Positions 8,537 to 19,248 are shown, counted from the first letter of the stretch. The stretch is 52,582 nucleotides of DNA from Hydrogenophaga sp. (GCF_030158645.1 NZ_JAOASO010000065.1:1-52582), one strand, 5' to 3'. A program made the numbers and translations. The notes: a model not told the origin generated them from the sequence alone.

Positions 8537-10885
8537 TCATTCGCCGCGCGCCGGCACCAGGATGTCCCGCTGCCCGCTCGATGTGAGGGCGCTCACGAGG
8601 CCCGCGTTCTCCATGTCTTCGAGCAAGCGGGCGGCGCGGTTGTAGCCGATCTTGAGCTTGCGCTGCACATAGGAAATGCTGGCCTTGCGGTCCTTGATGA
8701 CAATTTCCACCGCCTGGTCGTAGAGCGCATCCTTCTCACCGTTGCTCTCACCACCACCTTCGCCGAACAGGTCATTGCCCTCGCCATCGGCCACGCCGCC
8801 TTCCAGCACGCCGTCGATGTAGTTGGGCTCGCCACCCTGTTCCTTGAGATAGGCCACCACGCGGTGCACTTCGTCATCGCTCACAAACGCACCATGCACC
8901 CGGATCGGGAATCCTGTACCCGACGGCATGTAAAGCATGTCACCCATGCCCAGCAAACTCTCGGCGCCCATCTGGTCGAGGATGGTGCGGCTGTCGATCT
9001 TGCTGCTGACCTGGAACGACAGACGCGTGGGAATGTTGGCCTTGATCAGGCCGGTGATCACGTCCACGCTGGGGCGCTGCGTGGCCAGTATCAAATGGAT
9101 GCCGGCTGCTCGCGCCTTCTGCGCCAGGCGGGCAATAAGCTCTTCGATCTTCTTGCCCACCACCATCATCAGGTCGGCCAGTTCGTCGATCACCACCACG
9201 ATGTAGGGCAGGCGCTCCAGCGGTTCGGGCTGCTCGGGCGTGAGGCTGAACGGGTTGCCGATGAACTCGCCCCGCGCCGCGGCTTCGTCGATCTTCACGT
9301 TGTAGCCTGCAAGGTTGCGCACACCCAGCTTGCTCATGAGCTTGTAGCGTTTCTCCATCTCGGCCACGCACCAGTTCAGGCCGTTGGCCGCGTGCTTCAT
9401 GTCGGTGACCACGGGCGCCAGCAGGTGTGGAATGCCTTCGTAGACGCTCATCTCGAGCATCTTGGGGTCGATCAGCAGCAGGCGGACGTCGCGCGCGTCG
9501 GCCTTGTAGAGGAGCGACAGAATCATCGCGTTGATGCCCACCGACTTGCCGGAACCGGTGGTGCCGGCCACCAGGCAATGCGGCATCTTGGCCAGATCGG
9601 CCACGATGGGCTGACCACCAATGTCCTTGCCCAGGCCCATGGTGAGCATGGACTTGGCGTCGTTGTAAACGGCCGATCCCAGGATCTCGCTGAGCTTGAT
9701 GGTCTGGCGCTTGGCGTTGGGCAACTCCAGCGCCATCAGGTTCTTGCCCGGGATGGTCTCGATCACGCGGATGGAGACCAGCGAGAGCGAACGGGCCAGG
9801 TCGCGCCCCAGGTTGACGATCTGCGAGCCCTTCACGCCGGTGGCGGGCTCGATCTCGTAGCGCGTGATCACCGGGCCAGGTGCGGCAGCCACCACGCGCA
9901 CATCCACACCAAAGTCCTTGAGCTTCTTCTCGATCAGGCGGCTGGTCATCTCCAGCGTCTGGCTGTCCACCCCGGCCTGGTGCACCGGCGCGCTGTCGAG
10001 CAGGTCCACCTGGGGCAGCTTGCTGTCGGGCAGCTCGGTGAACAGCGGTTTCTGGCGTTCTTTCGCCACGCGCTCGCTCTTGGGCACATCGACCAGCGTG
10101 GGCTCGATCACCACCGGCGTTGGGTGGTGCTCTTCGATCTCCACCCGCTCGACCTTCACCACCTCTTCGCGCTCGCGCGCGGCCATCTCGCCAATGCGCT
10201 GGTCTTCCACCGCTTCGCGCTTTTCGCGGCGCGCTTCGAACCAGCCGTCCAGCGTGTGGCCCACTTCTTCGGCCCAGTGGCCCCAGGAAAAACGGAACAC
10301 GCGCGGCAGGCACACGAGCAGCAGCGCCAGCATGGTCAGCGCGGAACCGGTGAAGCCGAGCCAGCGCATGGAGAACGCGCCCAGCCCGTGGCCGAGCACG
10401 CCGCCCGCATGGCCCGGCAACAAGGCTTCGAGCCGGTAGAGACGACTCCACTCCAGCACCGTGCTCGCCACCATCAAGGTGACCAGTGCGAGCCAGAACA
10501 GGCTGCGGCGCACCCAGGGGCGCTGCCAGATGCGCAGATCTTGTTCAGCATCCGCTTCAGCGCGCGTGCCGCGAATCCAGCCAGCCAAGGCAGACAACCA
10601 AGCCCGGACACCGACGAGGAAACACCACCAGACCGAAAAACCGAACAGGTAGTAGCTCCAGTCGGCCAGGATCGCGCCGAGCCGACCACCCCAGTTGCCC
10701 ACCTCGGTGGCGGTGCCGGTCGTGCTCCAGGCCGGATCGGCCAACGAGTGGCTCAGCAAGGCGAGCAGCCAGAAGGCCAGCACGGCCGCACCCAGCACCA
10801 GGCCGATCTCCTGGGCAAAACGGGAAACGCCGACCTGCGGTTGACCCGCACGGTCGGCGTTGAGGGTGTTCAGTGAGTAGGTCAT
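8537..10885 (-). CDS. ftsK: DNA translocase FtsK
   Basis: Septum-anchored motor that pumps chromosomal DNA and activates XerCD at dif during division. 782 residues: four N-terminal membrane helices (about 25-215), a short charged linker ([23 protein letters not shown]), then the RecA-type motor with Walker [27 protein letters not shown] and Walker [16 protein letters not shown]-terminal gamma winged helix ([31 protein letters not shown]) recognises KOPS. Its linker is short compared with the E. coli protein, as is usual in betaproteobacteria. Start ATG 10885 has no strong ribosome binding site. Confidence 0.96.
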   Translation of the reverse strand: MTYSLNTLNADRAGQPQVGVSRFAQEIGLVLGAAVLAFWLLALLSHSLADPAWSTTGTATEVGNWGGRLGAILADWSYYLFGFSVWWCFLVGVRAWLSALAGWIRGTRAEADAEQDLRIWQRPWVRRSLFWLALVTLMVASTVLEWSRLYRLEALLPGHAGGVLGHGLGAFSMRWLGFTGSALTMLALLLVCLPRVFRFSWGHWAEEVGHTLDGWFEARREKREAVEDQRIGEMAAREREEVVKVERVEIEEHHPTPVVIEPTLVDVPKSERVAKERQKPLFTELPDSKLPQVDLLDSAPVHQAGVDSQTLEMTSRLIEKKLKDFGVDVRVVAAAPGPVITRYEIEPATGVKGSQIVNLGRDLARSLSLVSIRVIETIPGKNLMALELPNAKRQTIKLSEILGSAVYNDAKSMLTMGLGKDIGGQPIVADLAKMPHCLVAGTTGSGKSVGINAMILSLLYKADARDVRLLLIDPKMLEMSVYEGIPHLLAPVVTDMKHAANGLNWCVAEMEKRYKLMSKLGVRNLAGYNVKIDEAAARGEFIGNPFSLTPEQPEPLERLPYIVVVIDELADLMMVVGKKIEELIARLAQKARAAGIHLILATQRPSVDVITGLIKANIPTRLSFQVSSKIDSRTILDQMGAESLLGMGDMLYMPSGTGFPIRVHGAFVSDDEVHRVVAYLKEQGGEPNYIDGVLEGGVADGEGNDLFGEGGGESNGEKDALYDQAVEIVIKDRKASISYVQRKLKIGYNRAARLLEDMENAGLVSALTSSGQRDILVPARGE

Positions 10886-10976
10886 GGGCTGTTCAAATGT
10901 CCAGCAGCGAGCTTACCCCAAGCCCACCTCTGTGCCACGTTCGGCAGACCCGGCCACCCGGCGGCGGCCGACAGGT

Positions 10977-11651
10977 TCAGCCCAGGGAATTCAGCCGTTC
11001 CTTGATGATGGTGCTGCCGTCTTCCGCCATCTCGATGAAACCCCGGTCTTCCAGGTCTTTCATGACGCGGCTGACCATCTCGCGCGAGGCACCGATCATC
11101 TTGGCCACGTCCTGGCGCGACACCCGGTCCTTGATGGTGAGCTGGCCGTCCTTGTCGGGCTGGGCAAATTCGAGCAGCGCGCGTGCCACACGGCCGTACA
11201 CGTCCATCAGCGCGAGCGATTCGATCTTGCGGTCCGCGTGGCGCAGGCGCTGCACCAGGCCCTTCATGACCGCGTAGGCCATGGAACTGTTCTCCGGCAG
11301 GCAACGGGCGAACTCGGCGCGACCCAGGATCAGCACATCGGTCTGCACCTCGGCCTTGACCGTGGCCGAGTGCGGCTGGTTGTCGATCAGGCTCATCTCG
11401 CCCACATAGTCGCCGGGGTTCATGGTGGCCAGGATCACCTCGCGACCCCGCGAATCGGTGGTCACTACGCGCGCGCGGCCCGTGAGCACGATCGCCAGAC
11501 AGTTCGACTTCTTGCCCTGCTCCACGATGCATTCGCCCCGCTTGAAACGGCGCTTGATGACCGCATCTGCAACGCCTTCGGCTTGTGCCTGCGTCAAGGT
11601 TGAGAAAAGCGGTACCCGGCGGATCAGATCGAGATTGGACAGTATCGACAT
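10977..11651 (-). CDS. Crp/Fnr-family transcriptional regulator
   Basis: DNA-binding regulator of 224 residues. The N-terminal cyclic-nucleotide-binding beta barrel (about 15-130) contains GDYVGEMSLIDNQPHSATV. The C-terminal winged helix contains VSRQDVAKMIGASREMVSRVMKDLEDRGFI. The position of the phosphate-binding Arg in the canonical RSATV cassette is His here, so cAMP binding of the CRP kind is doubtful. There is no N-terminal cysteine cluster, so it is not an oxygen-sensing Fnr. Start ATG 11651 (MSILSNLDL) was chosen over an in-frame start 16 codons upstream. It is divergent from trxB, with 153 bases shared between the two starts. Confidence 0.9.
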   Translation of the reverse strand: MSILSNLDLIRRVPLFSTLTQAQAEGVADAVIKRRFKRGECIVEQGKKSNCLAIVLTGRARVVTTDSRGREVILATMNPGDYVGEMSLIDNQPHSATVKAEVQTDVLILGRAEFARCLPENSSMAYAVMKGLVQRLRHADRKIESLALMDVYGRVARALLEFAQPDKDGQLTIKDRVSRQDVAKMIGASREMVSRVMKDLEDRGFIEMAEDGSTIIKERLNSLG

Positions 11652-11756
11652 GCGTGTATTCCTTGTTCTGGGAAGCGGCTGGAGCGCCGTTTCATACAAT
11701 GACCCGAAGTCAAGGCCCCCTGCTCCGCAGGCTTCCGACCTGACGCACCAATATAA

Positions 11757-12752
<996 letters not shown>

Positions 12753-12785
12753 ACGTGGACAAATCCCGCGAGATGGCCGATTGGC

Positions 12786-12791
12786 TATAAT
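12786..12791 (+). promoter_or_regulatory. -10 element of the rpmB-rpmG promoter
   Basis: A consensus TATAAT lies in the 190-base gap after trxB. No good -35 is seen 16-18 bases upstream. The resulting leader to rpmB would be about 145 bases and includes a possible CGGAA/TTCCG hairpin near 12890-12905. No other gene is visible in 12753-12942. Confidence 0.5.
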
Positions 12792-12942
12792 CGTGGGCTT
12801 TGCTGAGATTGACCGGTTCTTCAGGAGCCACAGCAGATTCGGGTTACCGCCACCCTTTCCTGGCGAGGTGAGGCTGCACTGACCAGACGCGGAAGTTTTT
12901 CCGGTCGCGGTTGTCAGCTGTTTGAATGATCGGAGTGTCCAC

Positions 12943-13176
12943 ATGGCACGCGTCTGCGACGTCACGGGCAAGAAGCCCATGGTCGGGAACAACGTTTCCC
13001 ACGCCAACAACAAAACCAAGCGCCGGTTCCTGCCGAACCTGCAATACCGCCGTTTCTGGGTCGAGAGCGAAAACCGTTGGGTGCGTCTGCGCGTCTCCGG
13101 AGCCGCCCTTCGCCTGATCGACAAAAACGGCATTGACGCCGTGCTCGCCGACCTGCGCGCACGCGGTCAAGCTTAA
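12943..13176 (+). CDS. rpmB: 50S ribosomal protein L28
   Basis: Large-subunit ribosomal protein of 77 residues, the standard length. It opens [34 protein letters not shown] and ends ADLRARGQA, matching the family over its entire length. ATG 12943 was chosen over an in-frame ATG seven codons earlier because MARVC is the conserved N terminus; CGGAG precedes it. It is cotranscribed with rpmG, 12 bases downstream. Confidence 0.98.
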   Translation: MARVCDVTGKKPMVGNNVSHANNKTKRRFLPNLQYRRFWVESENRWVRLRVSGAALRLIDKNGIDAVLADLRARGQA

Positions 13177-13188
13177 GGAGAACCGAAC

Positions 13189-13359
13189 ATGGCAACCAAA
13201 GGCGCACGCGAGAAGATCAAGCTGGAATCCACCGCTGGAACCGGCCACTTCTACACCACCACCAAAAACAAGAAGACCACGCCCGAGAAGATGCTGATCA
13301 AAAAGTTTGATCCAAAAGCTCGCAAGCACGTGGACTACAAAGAGATCAAGCTGAAATAA
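13189..13359 (+). CDS. rpmG: 50S ribosomal protein L33
   Basis: Small large-subunit protein of 56 residues ([15 protein letters not shown]... [11 protein letters not shown]). It is the zinc-independent type because the CxxC pairs of zinc-binding L33 are absent. AAGGAG (13175-13180) overlaps the rpmB stop and gives an eight-base spacing to the ATG. A strong terminator follows. Confidence 0.97.
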   Translation: MATKGAREKIKLESTAGTGHFYTTTKNKKTTPEKMLIKKFDPKARKHVDYKEIKLK

Positions 13360-13376
13360 GCGGGATCTCTTCCAAC

Positions 13377-13409
13377 AAAAAAAGCCGCTGTGACCCAGCG
13401 GCTTTTTTT
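13377..13409 (+). terminator. Intrinsic terminator of rpmB-rpmG
   Basis: Stem AGCCGCTG/CAGCGGCT (13383-13403) with a five-base loop, flanked by seven A and seven T, so it can act in both directions. Confidence 0.9.
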
Positions 13410-13436
13410 GTGCTCGATCGAAGTCCGTGCACCCAT

Positions 13437-13465
13437 GAAAAAAACCACCCCGCAGGGTGGTTTTT
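13437..13465 (-). terminator. Intrinsic terminator of the desaturase gene
   Basis: Stem ACCACCC/GGGTGGT (13444-13461) with a CGCA loop. On the minus strand it is followed by seven T, and it lies just past the desaturase stop. A weaker T run on the plus strand makes it partly bidirectional. Confidence 0.85.
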
Positions 13466-13482
13466 ATCTGCAGCGGCCGAGT

Positions 13483-14709
13483 TCAGGCGTGGGCCGAGCG
13501 AAGGCGAATGGAGAAATCGCGCAGGGCAGCAATGCCACTCTCTTCGGCCCGACGGCACCATGCCTGCAGGTCGGTGGCCAGCTGCTCGCGCGTGGCGGTG
13601 GTGCTGGACCACAGGGCACGCAGCTCTTCGCGCATGGTCACCATCTTGTCGAGCACGGGATGCTCGGCGCGCACTTGTGCAAGCTGGGGCTTGACGCTGG
13701 CAGGCACTTTGTCATCGTCGCGGTGCAGCCACTGGCGAGCCGATTGCAGCACGGTGGCATCGCCCCGGCGCTGCTGCAGCGCGTCCATTTCACGCTTGCA
13801 GGCCGCGCGCATTTCGCGAGCGTAACCGGCCATCACCTCGTATCGGTTGGCGATGATCGCCTCCAGGGTTTTCTCGTCGGCCACCGGCTTCACATCGCCA
13901 AAGGCCATCTTCGGCGGCAACTTCTTGACCGAAGCCAGGCCCACCGAACGCATCATGCTGATGTACATCCAGCCGATGTCGAACTCGTAGGGCTTGACCG
14001 ACAACTTGGCCGACGTGGGGTAGGTGTGGTGGTTGTTGTGCAACTCTTCGCCGCCAATCAGGATGCCCCAAGGCGACACGTTGGTGCTGGCGTCGGTGGC
14101 CTCGAAGTTGCGGTAACCCCACCAGTGGCCGATACCGTTGATGATGCCGGCGGCCGTGATCGGGATCCAGATCATCTGGATGGCCCAGACGGTCACGCCC
14201 AGCACGCCGAACAAAGCCACGTTGATGATGAGCATGAGGCTCACGCCCAGGCGCGAACGGCCAGTGTAGACCTCGCGTTCGACCCAGTCGTTCGGGGTGT
14301 TGTGGCCGTATCGATCCAGGGTTTCCTGGTTCTTCGCCTCGGCGCGGTACAGCTCGCTGCCTTCAAAGAAGACTTTCTTGATGCCGAACACCACCGGGCT
14401 GTGAGGGTCGCCTTCGTGCTCGCACTTGGCGTGGTGCTTGCGGTGGATGGCGGTCCATTCCTTGGTGACCATGCCGGTGGTCATCCAGAGCCAGAAGCGG
14501 AAGAAGTGCGAGGCAATCGGGTGCAGGTCCAGCGAGCGGTGGGCCTGGTGGCGGTGCAGGTAAATGGTGACGCTGGCGATGGTGATGTGGGTGAACACCA
14601 GGGCCACGATCATGGTTTGCCACCAGGTCGCCCCCGTCACCCCGTGAGCGAGGAACTGGATGAGGCCGTCCCAGATGGACGAAAAAATGCCGAAGTCGGA
14701 AGAGAACAT
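13483..14709 (-). CDS. Membrane fatty acid desaturase (delta-9 acyl-CoA/acyl-lipid type)
   Basis: Inner-membrane di-iron enzyme that introduces a cis double bond into saturated acyl chains. 408 residues with four or so membrane helices and all three histidine boxes: HRHQAH (about 52-57), HRKHH (about 89-93) and HNNHH (about 230). A roughly 110-residue C-terminal extension beyond the catalytic part is mostly charged and helical (ALQQRRGDATVLQSARQWL). GGGAAA precedes ATG 14709. A candidate promoter lies about 80 bases upstream and a terminator immediately downstream, so it is probably monocistronic. Whether it acts on acyl-CoA or on lipid cannot be told. Confidence 0.92.
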   Translation of the reverse strand: MFSSDFGIFSSIWDGLIQFLAHGVTGATWWQTMIVALVFTHITIASVTIYLHRHQAHRSLDLHPIASHFFRFWLWMTTGMVTKEWTAIHRKHHAKCEHEGDPHSPVVFGIKKVFFEGSELYRAEAKNQETLDRYGHNTPNDWVEREVYTGRSRLGVSLMLIINVALFGVLGVTVWAIQMIWIPITAAGIINGIGHWWGYRNFEATDASTNVSPWGILIGGEELHNNHHTYPTSAKLSVKPYEFDIGWMYISMMRSVGLASVKKLPPKMAFGDVKPVADEKTLEAIIANRYEVMAGYAREMRAACKREMDALQQRRGDATVLQSARQWLHRDDDKVPASVKPQLAQVRAEHPVLDKMVTMREELRALWSSTTATREQLATDLQAWCRRAEESGIAALRDFSIRLRSAHA

Positions 14710-14786
14710 TGATTTCCCAATAAACGCTCAGGGGCGCGGATGGATACCGAGTAGGCTCCAGAACACCCGGAGCAAAGAGAACCACG

Positions 14787-14815
14787 ATTTTAAAGGCGGG
14801 GGTCACAAACACCAA
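14787..14815 (-). promoter_or_regulatory. Candidate sigma-70 promoter of the desaturase gene
   Basis: On the minus strand, TTGGTG (complement of 14810-14815) is followed after exactly 17 bases by TAAAAT (complement of 14787-14792). The rest of the 165-base gap shows no gene. Confidence 0.5.
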
Positions 14816-14874
14816 CCCATAACCCGCTTCCAATGTGGAAACTACTGTCCCAGATCAAGTGAATTGACGGCTTT

Positions 14875-16143
14875 TCAAGGCTTTTTCCGCCAAACGGCAG
14901 CAAAGAAGCCATCCGTAGCATGCCGATGCGGCCACAAGCGGAGCCAGCGCCCTTCGTCGCCCTGACACAGGAATGCGGCGTTTTGAACTTGGGCGGTGTC
15001 CAGCAAACCGCACACAGGCACCACCTCGAAGTCGGCATGGGCCAACTCAAAGGCGGCGCAGACGGCCTCGTTTTCTTCCTTGAGCAAGCTGCAGGTGGCG
15101 TAAACCAGCCGTCCACCCGGCTTGAGCAGGCGCACCGCGCTGTTCAGGATGGCCAGTTGCAGTTCGGCCTGGGCCGCCACGGTCTGGGGGTTCTGGCGCC
15201 ACTTCAGGTCGGGGCTGCGGCGCAACGTGCCCAAACCCGAACAGGGGGCATCGACCAGCACCCGATCAATCTTGCCGGCGAGGCGCTTGATGCGATCGTC
15301 GCGCTCGTGCGCAATCGCCACCGGATGCACGTTGGACAGGCCGCTGCGTGCCAGGCGCGGTTTGAGCGCATCGAGCCTGTGGCCGGAGGTGTCAAACGCG
15401 TAAAGGCGGCCACTGTTGCGCATGGCAGCGCCAATGGCCAGGGTCTTGCCACCGGCACCGGCACAAAAATCCACCACCATCTCACCGCGTTTGGCGTCCA
15501 GCAGCAAGGCGAGCAACTGCGAACCTTCATCCTGCACCTCGACCTCGCCCTCGGTGAAGGCGGGCAGCTTGGCCAGCGACGGTTTGCCTTGCAGGCGGAT
15601 GCCCAGCGGCGAATAGGGCGTGGCCTCGCCCACCAGACCCGCTTTTTGAAGCGAAGCCAACACCGCTTCGCGTTTGGCTTTGAGCACGTTCACGCGCAAG
15701 TCCAGCGGCGCGGGCTGGTTGAGGCTGCTCACCAAGGCGTCAAATTCGTTGCCCACCTGCTCCCGCAGGGACGTGGCGAGCCAGTCGGGCAGGTTGTGGC
15801 GGTGTGGCGCCATCAGGTCGGCGTCTTTGACCGCATCGCAGTGGTCCAGCCAGGTCTTTTCGGGCTCGGTGAGCGCGCTCTTGATGAAATCGCGGTCGCC
15901 CGGAAAGGCGAGGATCGCCAACCGACGCCACTTGGAACCGCTGCCCGAGCGGGCCAGCCATTCGAGCTTGAGGCGCTCGCGCAGGATCTTGTAAACGGTG
16001 TCGGACAAGGTGGCGCGCTCGCGGGACCCGAGCGAACGGTTCTCGCGAAAGTGGCGGGCGACGACGGCGTCGGTGGGGTGTTCGAACTTGAAGACCTGTT
16101 CGATCAGGCTGGCGCTTTCGTCCAGGAGGGCTTTTGGATGCAT
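14875..16143 (-). CDS. RsmB/NOP-family SAM-dependent RNA (cytosine-C5) methyltransferase
   Basis: RNA m5C methyltransferase of 422 residues. The catalytic domain holds motif I VVDFCAGAGGKTLAIGAAM, motif IV VDAPCSGLGTLRRSPDLKWRQNP and motif VI YATCSLLKEEN. The Cys in TCS is the expected nucleophile, and the PCS Cys assists product release. The N-terminal part (1-160) does not show a clear NusB-like domain, so it may be a second paralogue rather than the classical RsmB acting on 16S C967. ATG 16143 (MHPKALLDES) has no Shine-Dalgarno; GACAAT sits seven bases upstream. It is divergent from prfC across a repeat element. Confidence 0.88.
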   Translation of the reverse strand: MHPKALLDESASLIEQVFKFEHPTDAVVARHFRENRSLGSRERATLSDTVYKILRERLKLEWLARSGSGSKWRRLAILAFPGDRDFIKSALTEPEKTWLDHCDAVKDADLMAPHRHNLPDWLATSLREQVGNEFDALVSSLNQPAPLDLRVNVLKAKREAVLASLQKAGLVGEATPYSPLGIRLQGKPSLAKLPAFTEGEVEVQDEGSQLLALLLDAKRGEMVVDFCAGAGGKTLAIGAAMRNSGRLYAFDTSGHRLDALKPRLARSGLSNVHPVAIAHERDDRIKRLAGKIDRVLVDAPCSGLGTLRRSPDLKWRQNPQTVAAQAELQLAILNSAVRLLKPGGRLVYATCSLLKEENEAVCAAFELAHADFEVVPVCGLLDTAQVQNAAFLCQGDEGRWLRLWPHRHATDGFFAAVWRKKP

Positions 16144-16150
16144 GGCGGGT

Positions 16151-16156
16151 ATTGTC
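16151..16156 (-). promoter_or_regulatory. -10-like hexamer close to the methyltransferase start
   Basis: GACAAT on the minus strand ends seven bases before the ATG at 16143. This would place the transcription start at or next to the start codon (leaderless mRNA). No clear -35 is seen. Confidence 0.35.
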
Positions 16157-16248
16157 ACCCCCCCCTGCGCCGCTGACGCGGCTTCCCCCCAGGGGGACGA
16201 TGCCTGTGGCCCGGCGGAGCCGGTTCCACGGCATCTCTGGGTTGGGGC
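16157..16248. repeat. GC-rich extragenic repeat, copy 1
   Basis: This segment has a CCCCCC-A-GGGGG hairpin (about 16185-16196) followed by a second hairpin whose outer arms are GATGCC (16199-16204) and GGCATC (16230-16235). The order of blocks (C-rich tract, CTGCGCCGCTG, C6/G5 hairpin, GCCCGGC, TTGGGGC) recurs inverted at 33636-33721. I associate such elements with Comamonadaceae genomes. It fills most of the divergent gap between the methyltransferase and prfC. Confidence 0.65.
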
Positions 16249-16291
16249 ACGCGCGCCGGAGTCGCTCCCTGCACAGGGATAATCGGAGGCT

Positions 16292-17911
16292 ATGTCCGAA
16301 CTTTCCCAACAGGTGCGCCGTCGCCGCACCTTCGCCATCATTTCCCACCCCGACGCGGGCAAGACCACCCTCACCGAGAAGTTGCTGCTGTTCTCGGGCG
16401 CCATCAACATCGCCGGCAGCGTGAAGGCGCGCAAGGCGGCGCGCCACGCGACCAGCGACTGGATGGAGATCGAAAAGCAGCGGGGCATTTCGGTGGCCTC
16501 GTCGGTGATGCAGATGGAATACCGCGACTGCGTGATCAACCTGCTGGACACGCCGGGCCACCAGGACTTTTCGGAAGACACCTACCGCGTGCTCACCGCG
16601 GTGGACGCCGCGCTGATGGTGATCGACGCGGGCAACGGCGTGGAGCCGCAGACGCGGCGCCTGCTGCAGGTCTGCCGCGCGCGCAACACGCCGATCCTGA
16701 CCTTCGTCAACAAGATGGACCGCGAGGTCAAAGACCCGCTGGTGCTGATGGACGAGATCGAGCGCGAGCTCGGCATGGAGGTCGTGCCCTTCACCTGGCC
16801 GGTGGGCATGGGCAAGGCCTTCCACGGCGTGATGGACCTGCGCGAGAAGCAGATGCGGGTGTTCAGCCCTGGCGAAGACCGCAACCACCACAACGACGAG
16901 ATCCTGGCCGGCCTCGACAACCCCGCCTACGCCCAGCGCTTTGGCATGCAGTACGAACAGGCGCAAGGCGAGATCGAACTGCTGACCGATGCGGCGCCGC
17001 CGTTCGACCGTGACGCCTTCTTGAACGGCCAGCAAACCCCGATGTTCTTCGGCTCGGCCGTCAACAACTTCGGCGTGCGTGAGGTGCTCGATGCGCTGGT
17101 CGATCTGGCGCCGCCACCGAGTGAGCGCGCCGCCATCCAGCGGGTGGTGCAGCCCGGCGAGCCCAAGTTCAGCGGTGTGGTGTTCAAGATCCAGGCCAAC
17201 ATGGACCCGGCACACCGCGACCGCATTGCGTTTGTGCGGGTGGCCAGCGGTCACTTCGAGCGCGGCATGAAGCTCAAGGTGGTGCGCTCGGGCAAAGACC
17301 TGCGGCCCAACACCGTGGTGAGTTTTCTCTCGCAGCGGCGCGAGCTGCTGGACGAAGCCTTTGCCGGCGACATCATCGGCATCCCGAACCATGGCGTGCT
17401 GCAGCTGGGCGACACGCTCACCGAAGGCGAGAGCCTGCAGTTCACCGGCTTGCCCTTCTTTGCGCCGGAAATCATCCGCAGCGTGGAAGTGGCCGATCCG
17501 CTGCGCAGCAAGCAGTTGCGCTCAGGCCTGACGCAGCTCGGCGAAGAGGGTGCGATCCAGGTGTTTCGCCCCATCGCCGGGTCGGTCATGCTGCTGGGCG
17601 CTGTGGGTCAACTGCAATTTGAAGTGGTGGCGCACCGGCTGGAGCACGAATACGGCGTGAAGGCCCGCATCATGAACAGCCCCTACCAGGTGGCGCGCTG
17701 GGTGACCTGCGCGCCCGAAGACGGTGGCGAGATCGAGCTCAAGAAGTTCATCGATGCCAACAGCCACCGGGTGGCGCTGGACGCGGTGGACGCACCCACG
17801 CTGCTGGTCGACCACGGGGCCACGTTGCGCGCGGTGGAAGCGAACTGGCCGAAGATCCGGTTCCACGCGATGCGGGAGCATGCGGGCCTGGTGTTCGCCA
17901 AGGGCGTCTGA
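16292..17911 (+). CDS. prfC: Peptide chain release factor 3
   Basis: GTPase that recycles RF1/RF2 from the ribosome after peptide release. 539 residues: G1 SHPDAGKTTLTE near residue 18, switch region RGISVASS, G3 DTPGHQDFSEDT, G4 NKMD, then the EF-G-like domains II and III. ATG 16292 is only two bases after GGAGG (16286-16290), and GATAAT (16278-16283) ends eight bases before the ATG. Initiation may therefore be leaderless or nearly so. Its stop codon (17909-17911) directly abuts the purN stop on the other strand. Confidence 0.97.
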   Translation: MSELSQQVRRRRTFAIISHPDAGKTTLTEKLLLFSGAINIAGSVKARKAARHATSDWMEIEKQRGISVASSVMQMEYRDCVINLLDTPGHQDFSEDTYRVLTAVDAALMVIDAGNGVEPQTRRLLQVCRARNTPILTFVNKMDREVKDPLVLMDEIERELGMEVVPFTWPVGMGKAFHGVMDLREKQMRVFSPGEDRNHHNDEILAGLDNPAYAQRFGMQYEQAQGEIELLTDAAPPFDRDAFLNGQQTPMFFGSAVNNFGVREVLDALVDLAPPPSERAAIQRVVQPGEPKFSGVVFKIQANMDPAHRDRIAFVRVASGHFERGMKLKVVRSGKDLRPNTVVSFLSQRRELLDEAFAGDIIGIPNHGVLQLGDTLTEGESLQFTGLPFFAPEIIRSVEVADPLRSKQLRSGLTQLGEEGAIQVFRPIAGSVMLLGAVGQLQFEVVAHRLEHEYGVKARIMNSPYQVARWVTCAPEDGGEIELKKFIDANSHRVALDAVDAPTLLVDHGATLRAVEANWPKIRFHAMREHAGLVFAKGV

Positions 17912-18502
17912 TCAGGCAGCCAGCAGCCGCTCCAACGCTCGGGGGTAAATGAGGTGCTCCTGCGTCAGCACCCGCGCGGCCAGCGTCTCGGCCGTGTCGC
18001 CCGGCACCACCGGCACCACCGCCTGGTCGAGGATCTCGCCGTGGTCGAGCTCGCTGGTCACGCGGTGCACCGTGGCACCGGCGACGCGGCAGCCCATGTC
18101 GATGGCGCGCTGGTGCGTCTTGAGCCCCGTGAACGCCGGCAGAAGGCTGGGGTGGATGTTGACCAGCCGGCCCTCGTAGTGCTGCACGAATCCGGGTGTG
18201 AGGATGCGCATGAAGCCGGCGAGCACCACCAAGGCGGGCTCATGGCGGTCGATCTCGGCCATCAGCGCTGCGTCAAAGGCCTCGCGGCTGCCGAACCGGG
18301 TGTGGTCCAGGGCTCGGGTTGCGATGCCCTGCTCCCCCGCCCACGCCAGCCCCTGGGCACCGGCCTTGTTGCTGATCACCGCGACCACGCGCGCGCCGAA
18401 GCGGTCTTGCCAGCGCTGCGTCACAGAGGTCTCCACGATGGCGGCCATGTTGGAGCCGCTCCCGGAGATCAGAATCACGATGTTTTTGTTCACGCCAGCC
18501 AT
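17912..18502 (-). CDS. purN: Phosphoribosylglycinamide formyltransferase
   Basis: Transfers a formyl group from 10-formyl-tetrahydrofolate to GAR in purine synthesis. 196 residues: N-terminal [17 protein letters not shown] (phosphate loop), the catalytic set Asn-His-Asp in [20 protein letters not shown] and [19 protein letters not shown] 18502 ([11 protein letters not shown]) is used. TACACT (complement of 18511-18516) ends eight bases upstream, so the mRNA may lack a leader. The start is only 14 bases from the divergent yceH start. Confidence 0.95.
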   Translation of the reverse strand: MAGVNKNIVILISGSGSNMAAIVETSVTQRWQDRFGARVVAVISNKAGAQGLAWAGEQGIATRALDHTRFGSREAFDAALMAEIDRHEPALVVLAGFMRILTPGFVQHYEGRLVNIHPSLLPAFTGLKTHQRAIDMGCRVAGATVHRVTSELDHGEILDQAVVPVVPGDTAETLAARVLTQEHLIYPRALERLLAA

Positions 18503-18516
18503 GGCCGGGAAGTGTA

Positions 18517-19248
18517 ATGACCTCAGACCTGCAAACCCCCTCAAACGGCCGCCCACGCGGCCACGATTTCACCCAGCGCCCGCTCTCCCAGGCCGAAGCC
18601 CGCGTGCTCGGCACGCTGATGGAGAAAGCGCGCACCGTGCCCGACAGCTACCCGCTCACGCTCAACACGCTGGTCACCGGCTGCAACCAGAAGTCCAGCC
18701 GCGAGCCGGTGATGAACCTGGCGGATGCCGCCGTGCTCGAGGCGCTGGACGCCTTGCGCGCCCTGCACCTGGTGCTGGAGAGCAGTGGCAGCCGCGTGAC
18801 GCGCTACGAACACAACTTCATGCGCGCCGTGGCCGTGCCCGAACAATCGGCCGTGCTGCTGGGCATGCTGATGCTGCGCGGTCCACAAACCGCAGGCGAA
18901 CTGCGGCTGAACACCGAACGCTGGTACAAGTTCCTCGACATCGCCTCGGTCGATGCCTTTCTGGAAGAACTGCAGGACCGCAGCGACGACAAAGGTGGTG
19001 CGCTGGTGGTGAAGCTGCCGCGCGCACCGGGTGCTCGCGAGCAACGCTGGGCGCACCTGCTGTGCGGCCCGGTGGACGCATCCCTGCTGACCCAGACCAC
19101 ACCCCCCGCCGCCAGCGCCGCCACCGAAGACGAGCTGATCAACCTCACACGCCGTGTGGCCACGCTGGAAAACACCGTGGCTGCCTTGCAAGAGCAACTG
19201 CAAAATCTGAACGATCAACTCGGCTTGTCGCAGCCCGGACAGCCGTAA
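18517..19248 (+). CDS. yceH: YceH/DUF480 family protein
   Basis: Conserved protein of unknown function, 243 residues, consisting of two tandem winged-helix domains. The first is [42 protein letters not shown], a nearly invariant family stretch; the second holds [25 protein letters not shown]-terminal coiled coil ([27 protein letters not shown], about 208-234) suggests oligomerisation. ATG 18517 follows GGGAAG. The first 22 residues are not conserved, so a slightly later start is possible. Confidence 0.9.
   Translation: MTSDLQTPSNGRPRGHDFTQRPLSQAEARVLGTLMEKARTVPDSYPLTLNTLVTGCNQKSSREPVMNLADAAVLEALDALRALHLVLESSGSRVTRYEHNFMRAVAVPEQSAVLLGMLMLRGPQTAGELRLNTERWYKFLDIASVDAFLEELQDRSDDKGGALVVKLPRAPGAREQRWAHLLCGPVDASLLTQTTPPAASAATEDELINLTRRVATLENTVAALQEQLQNLNDQLGLSQPGQP

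Noticed and set aside
7101..10876. Long plus-strand open frames opposite rarA, lolA and ftsK
   Set aside because: Codon-bias shadows of genes with complete motifs on the minus strand; no start signals or recognisable domains.
12792..12942. Ribosomal-protein autoregulatory leader for rpmB
   Set aside because: Only a weak short hairpin is visible, and no known L28-binding leader structure was recognised.
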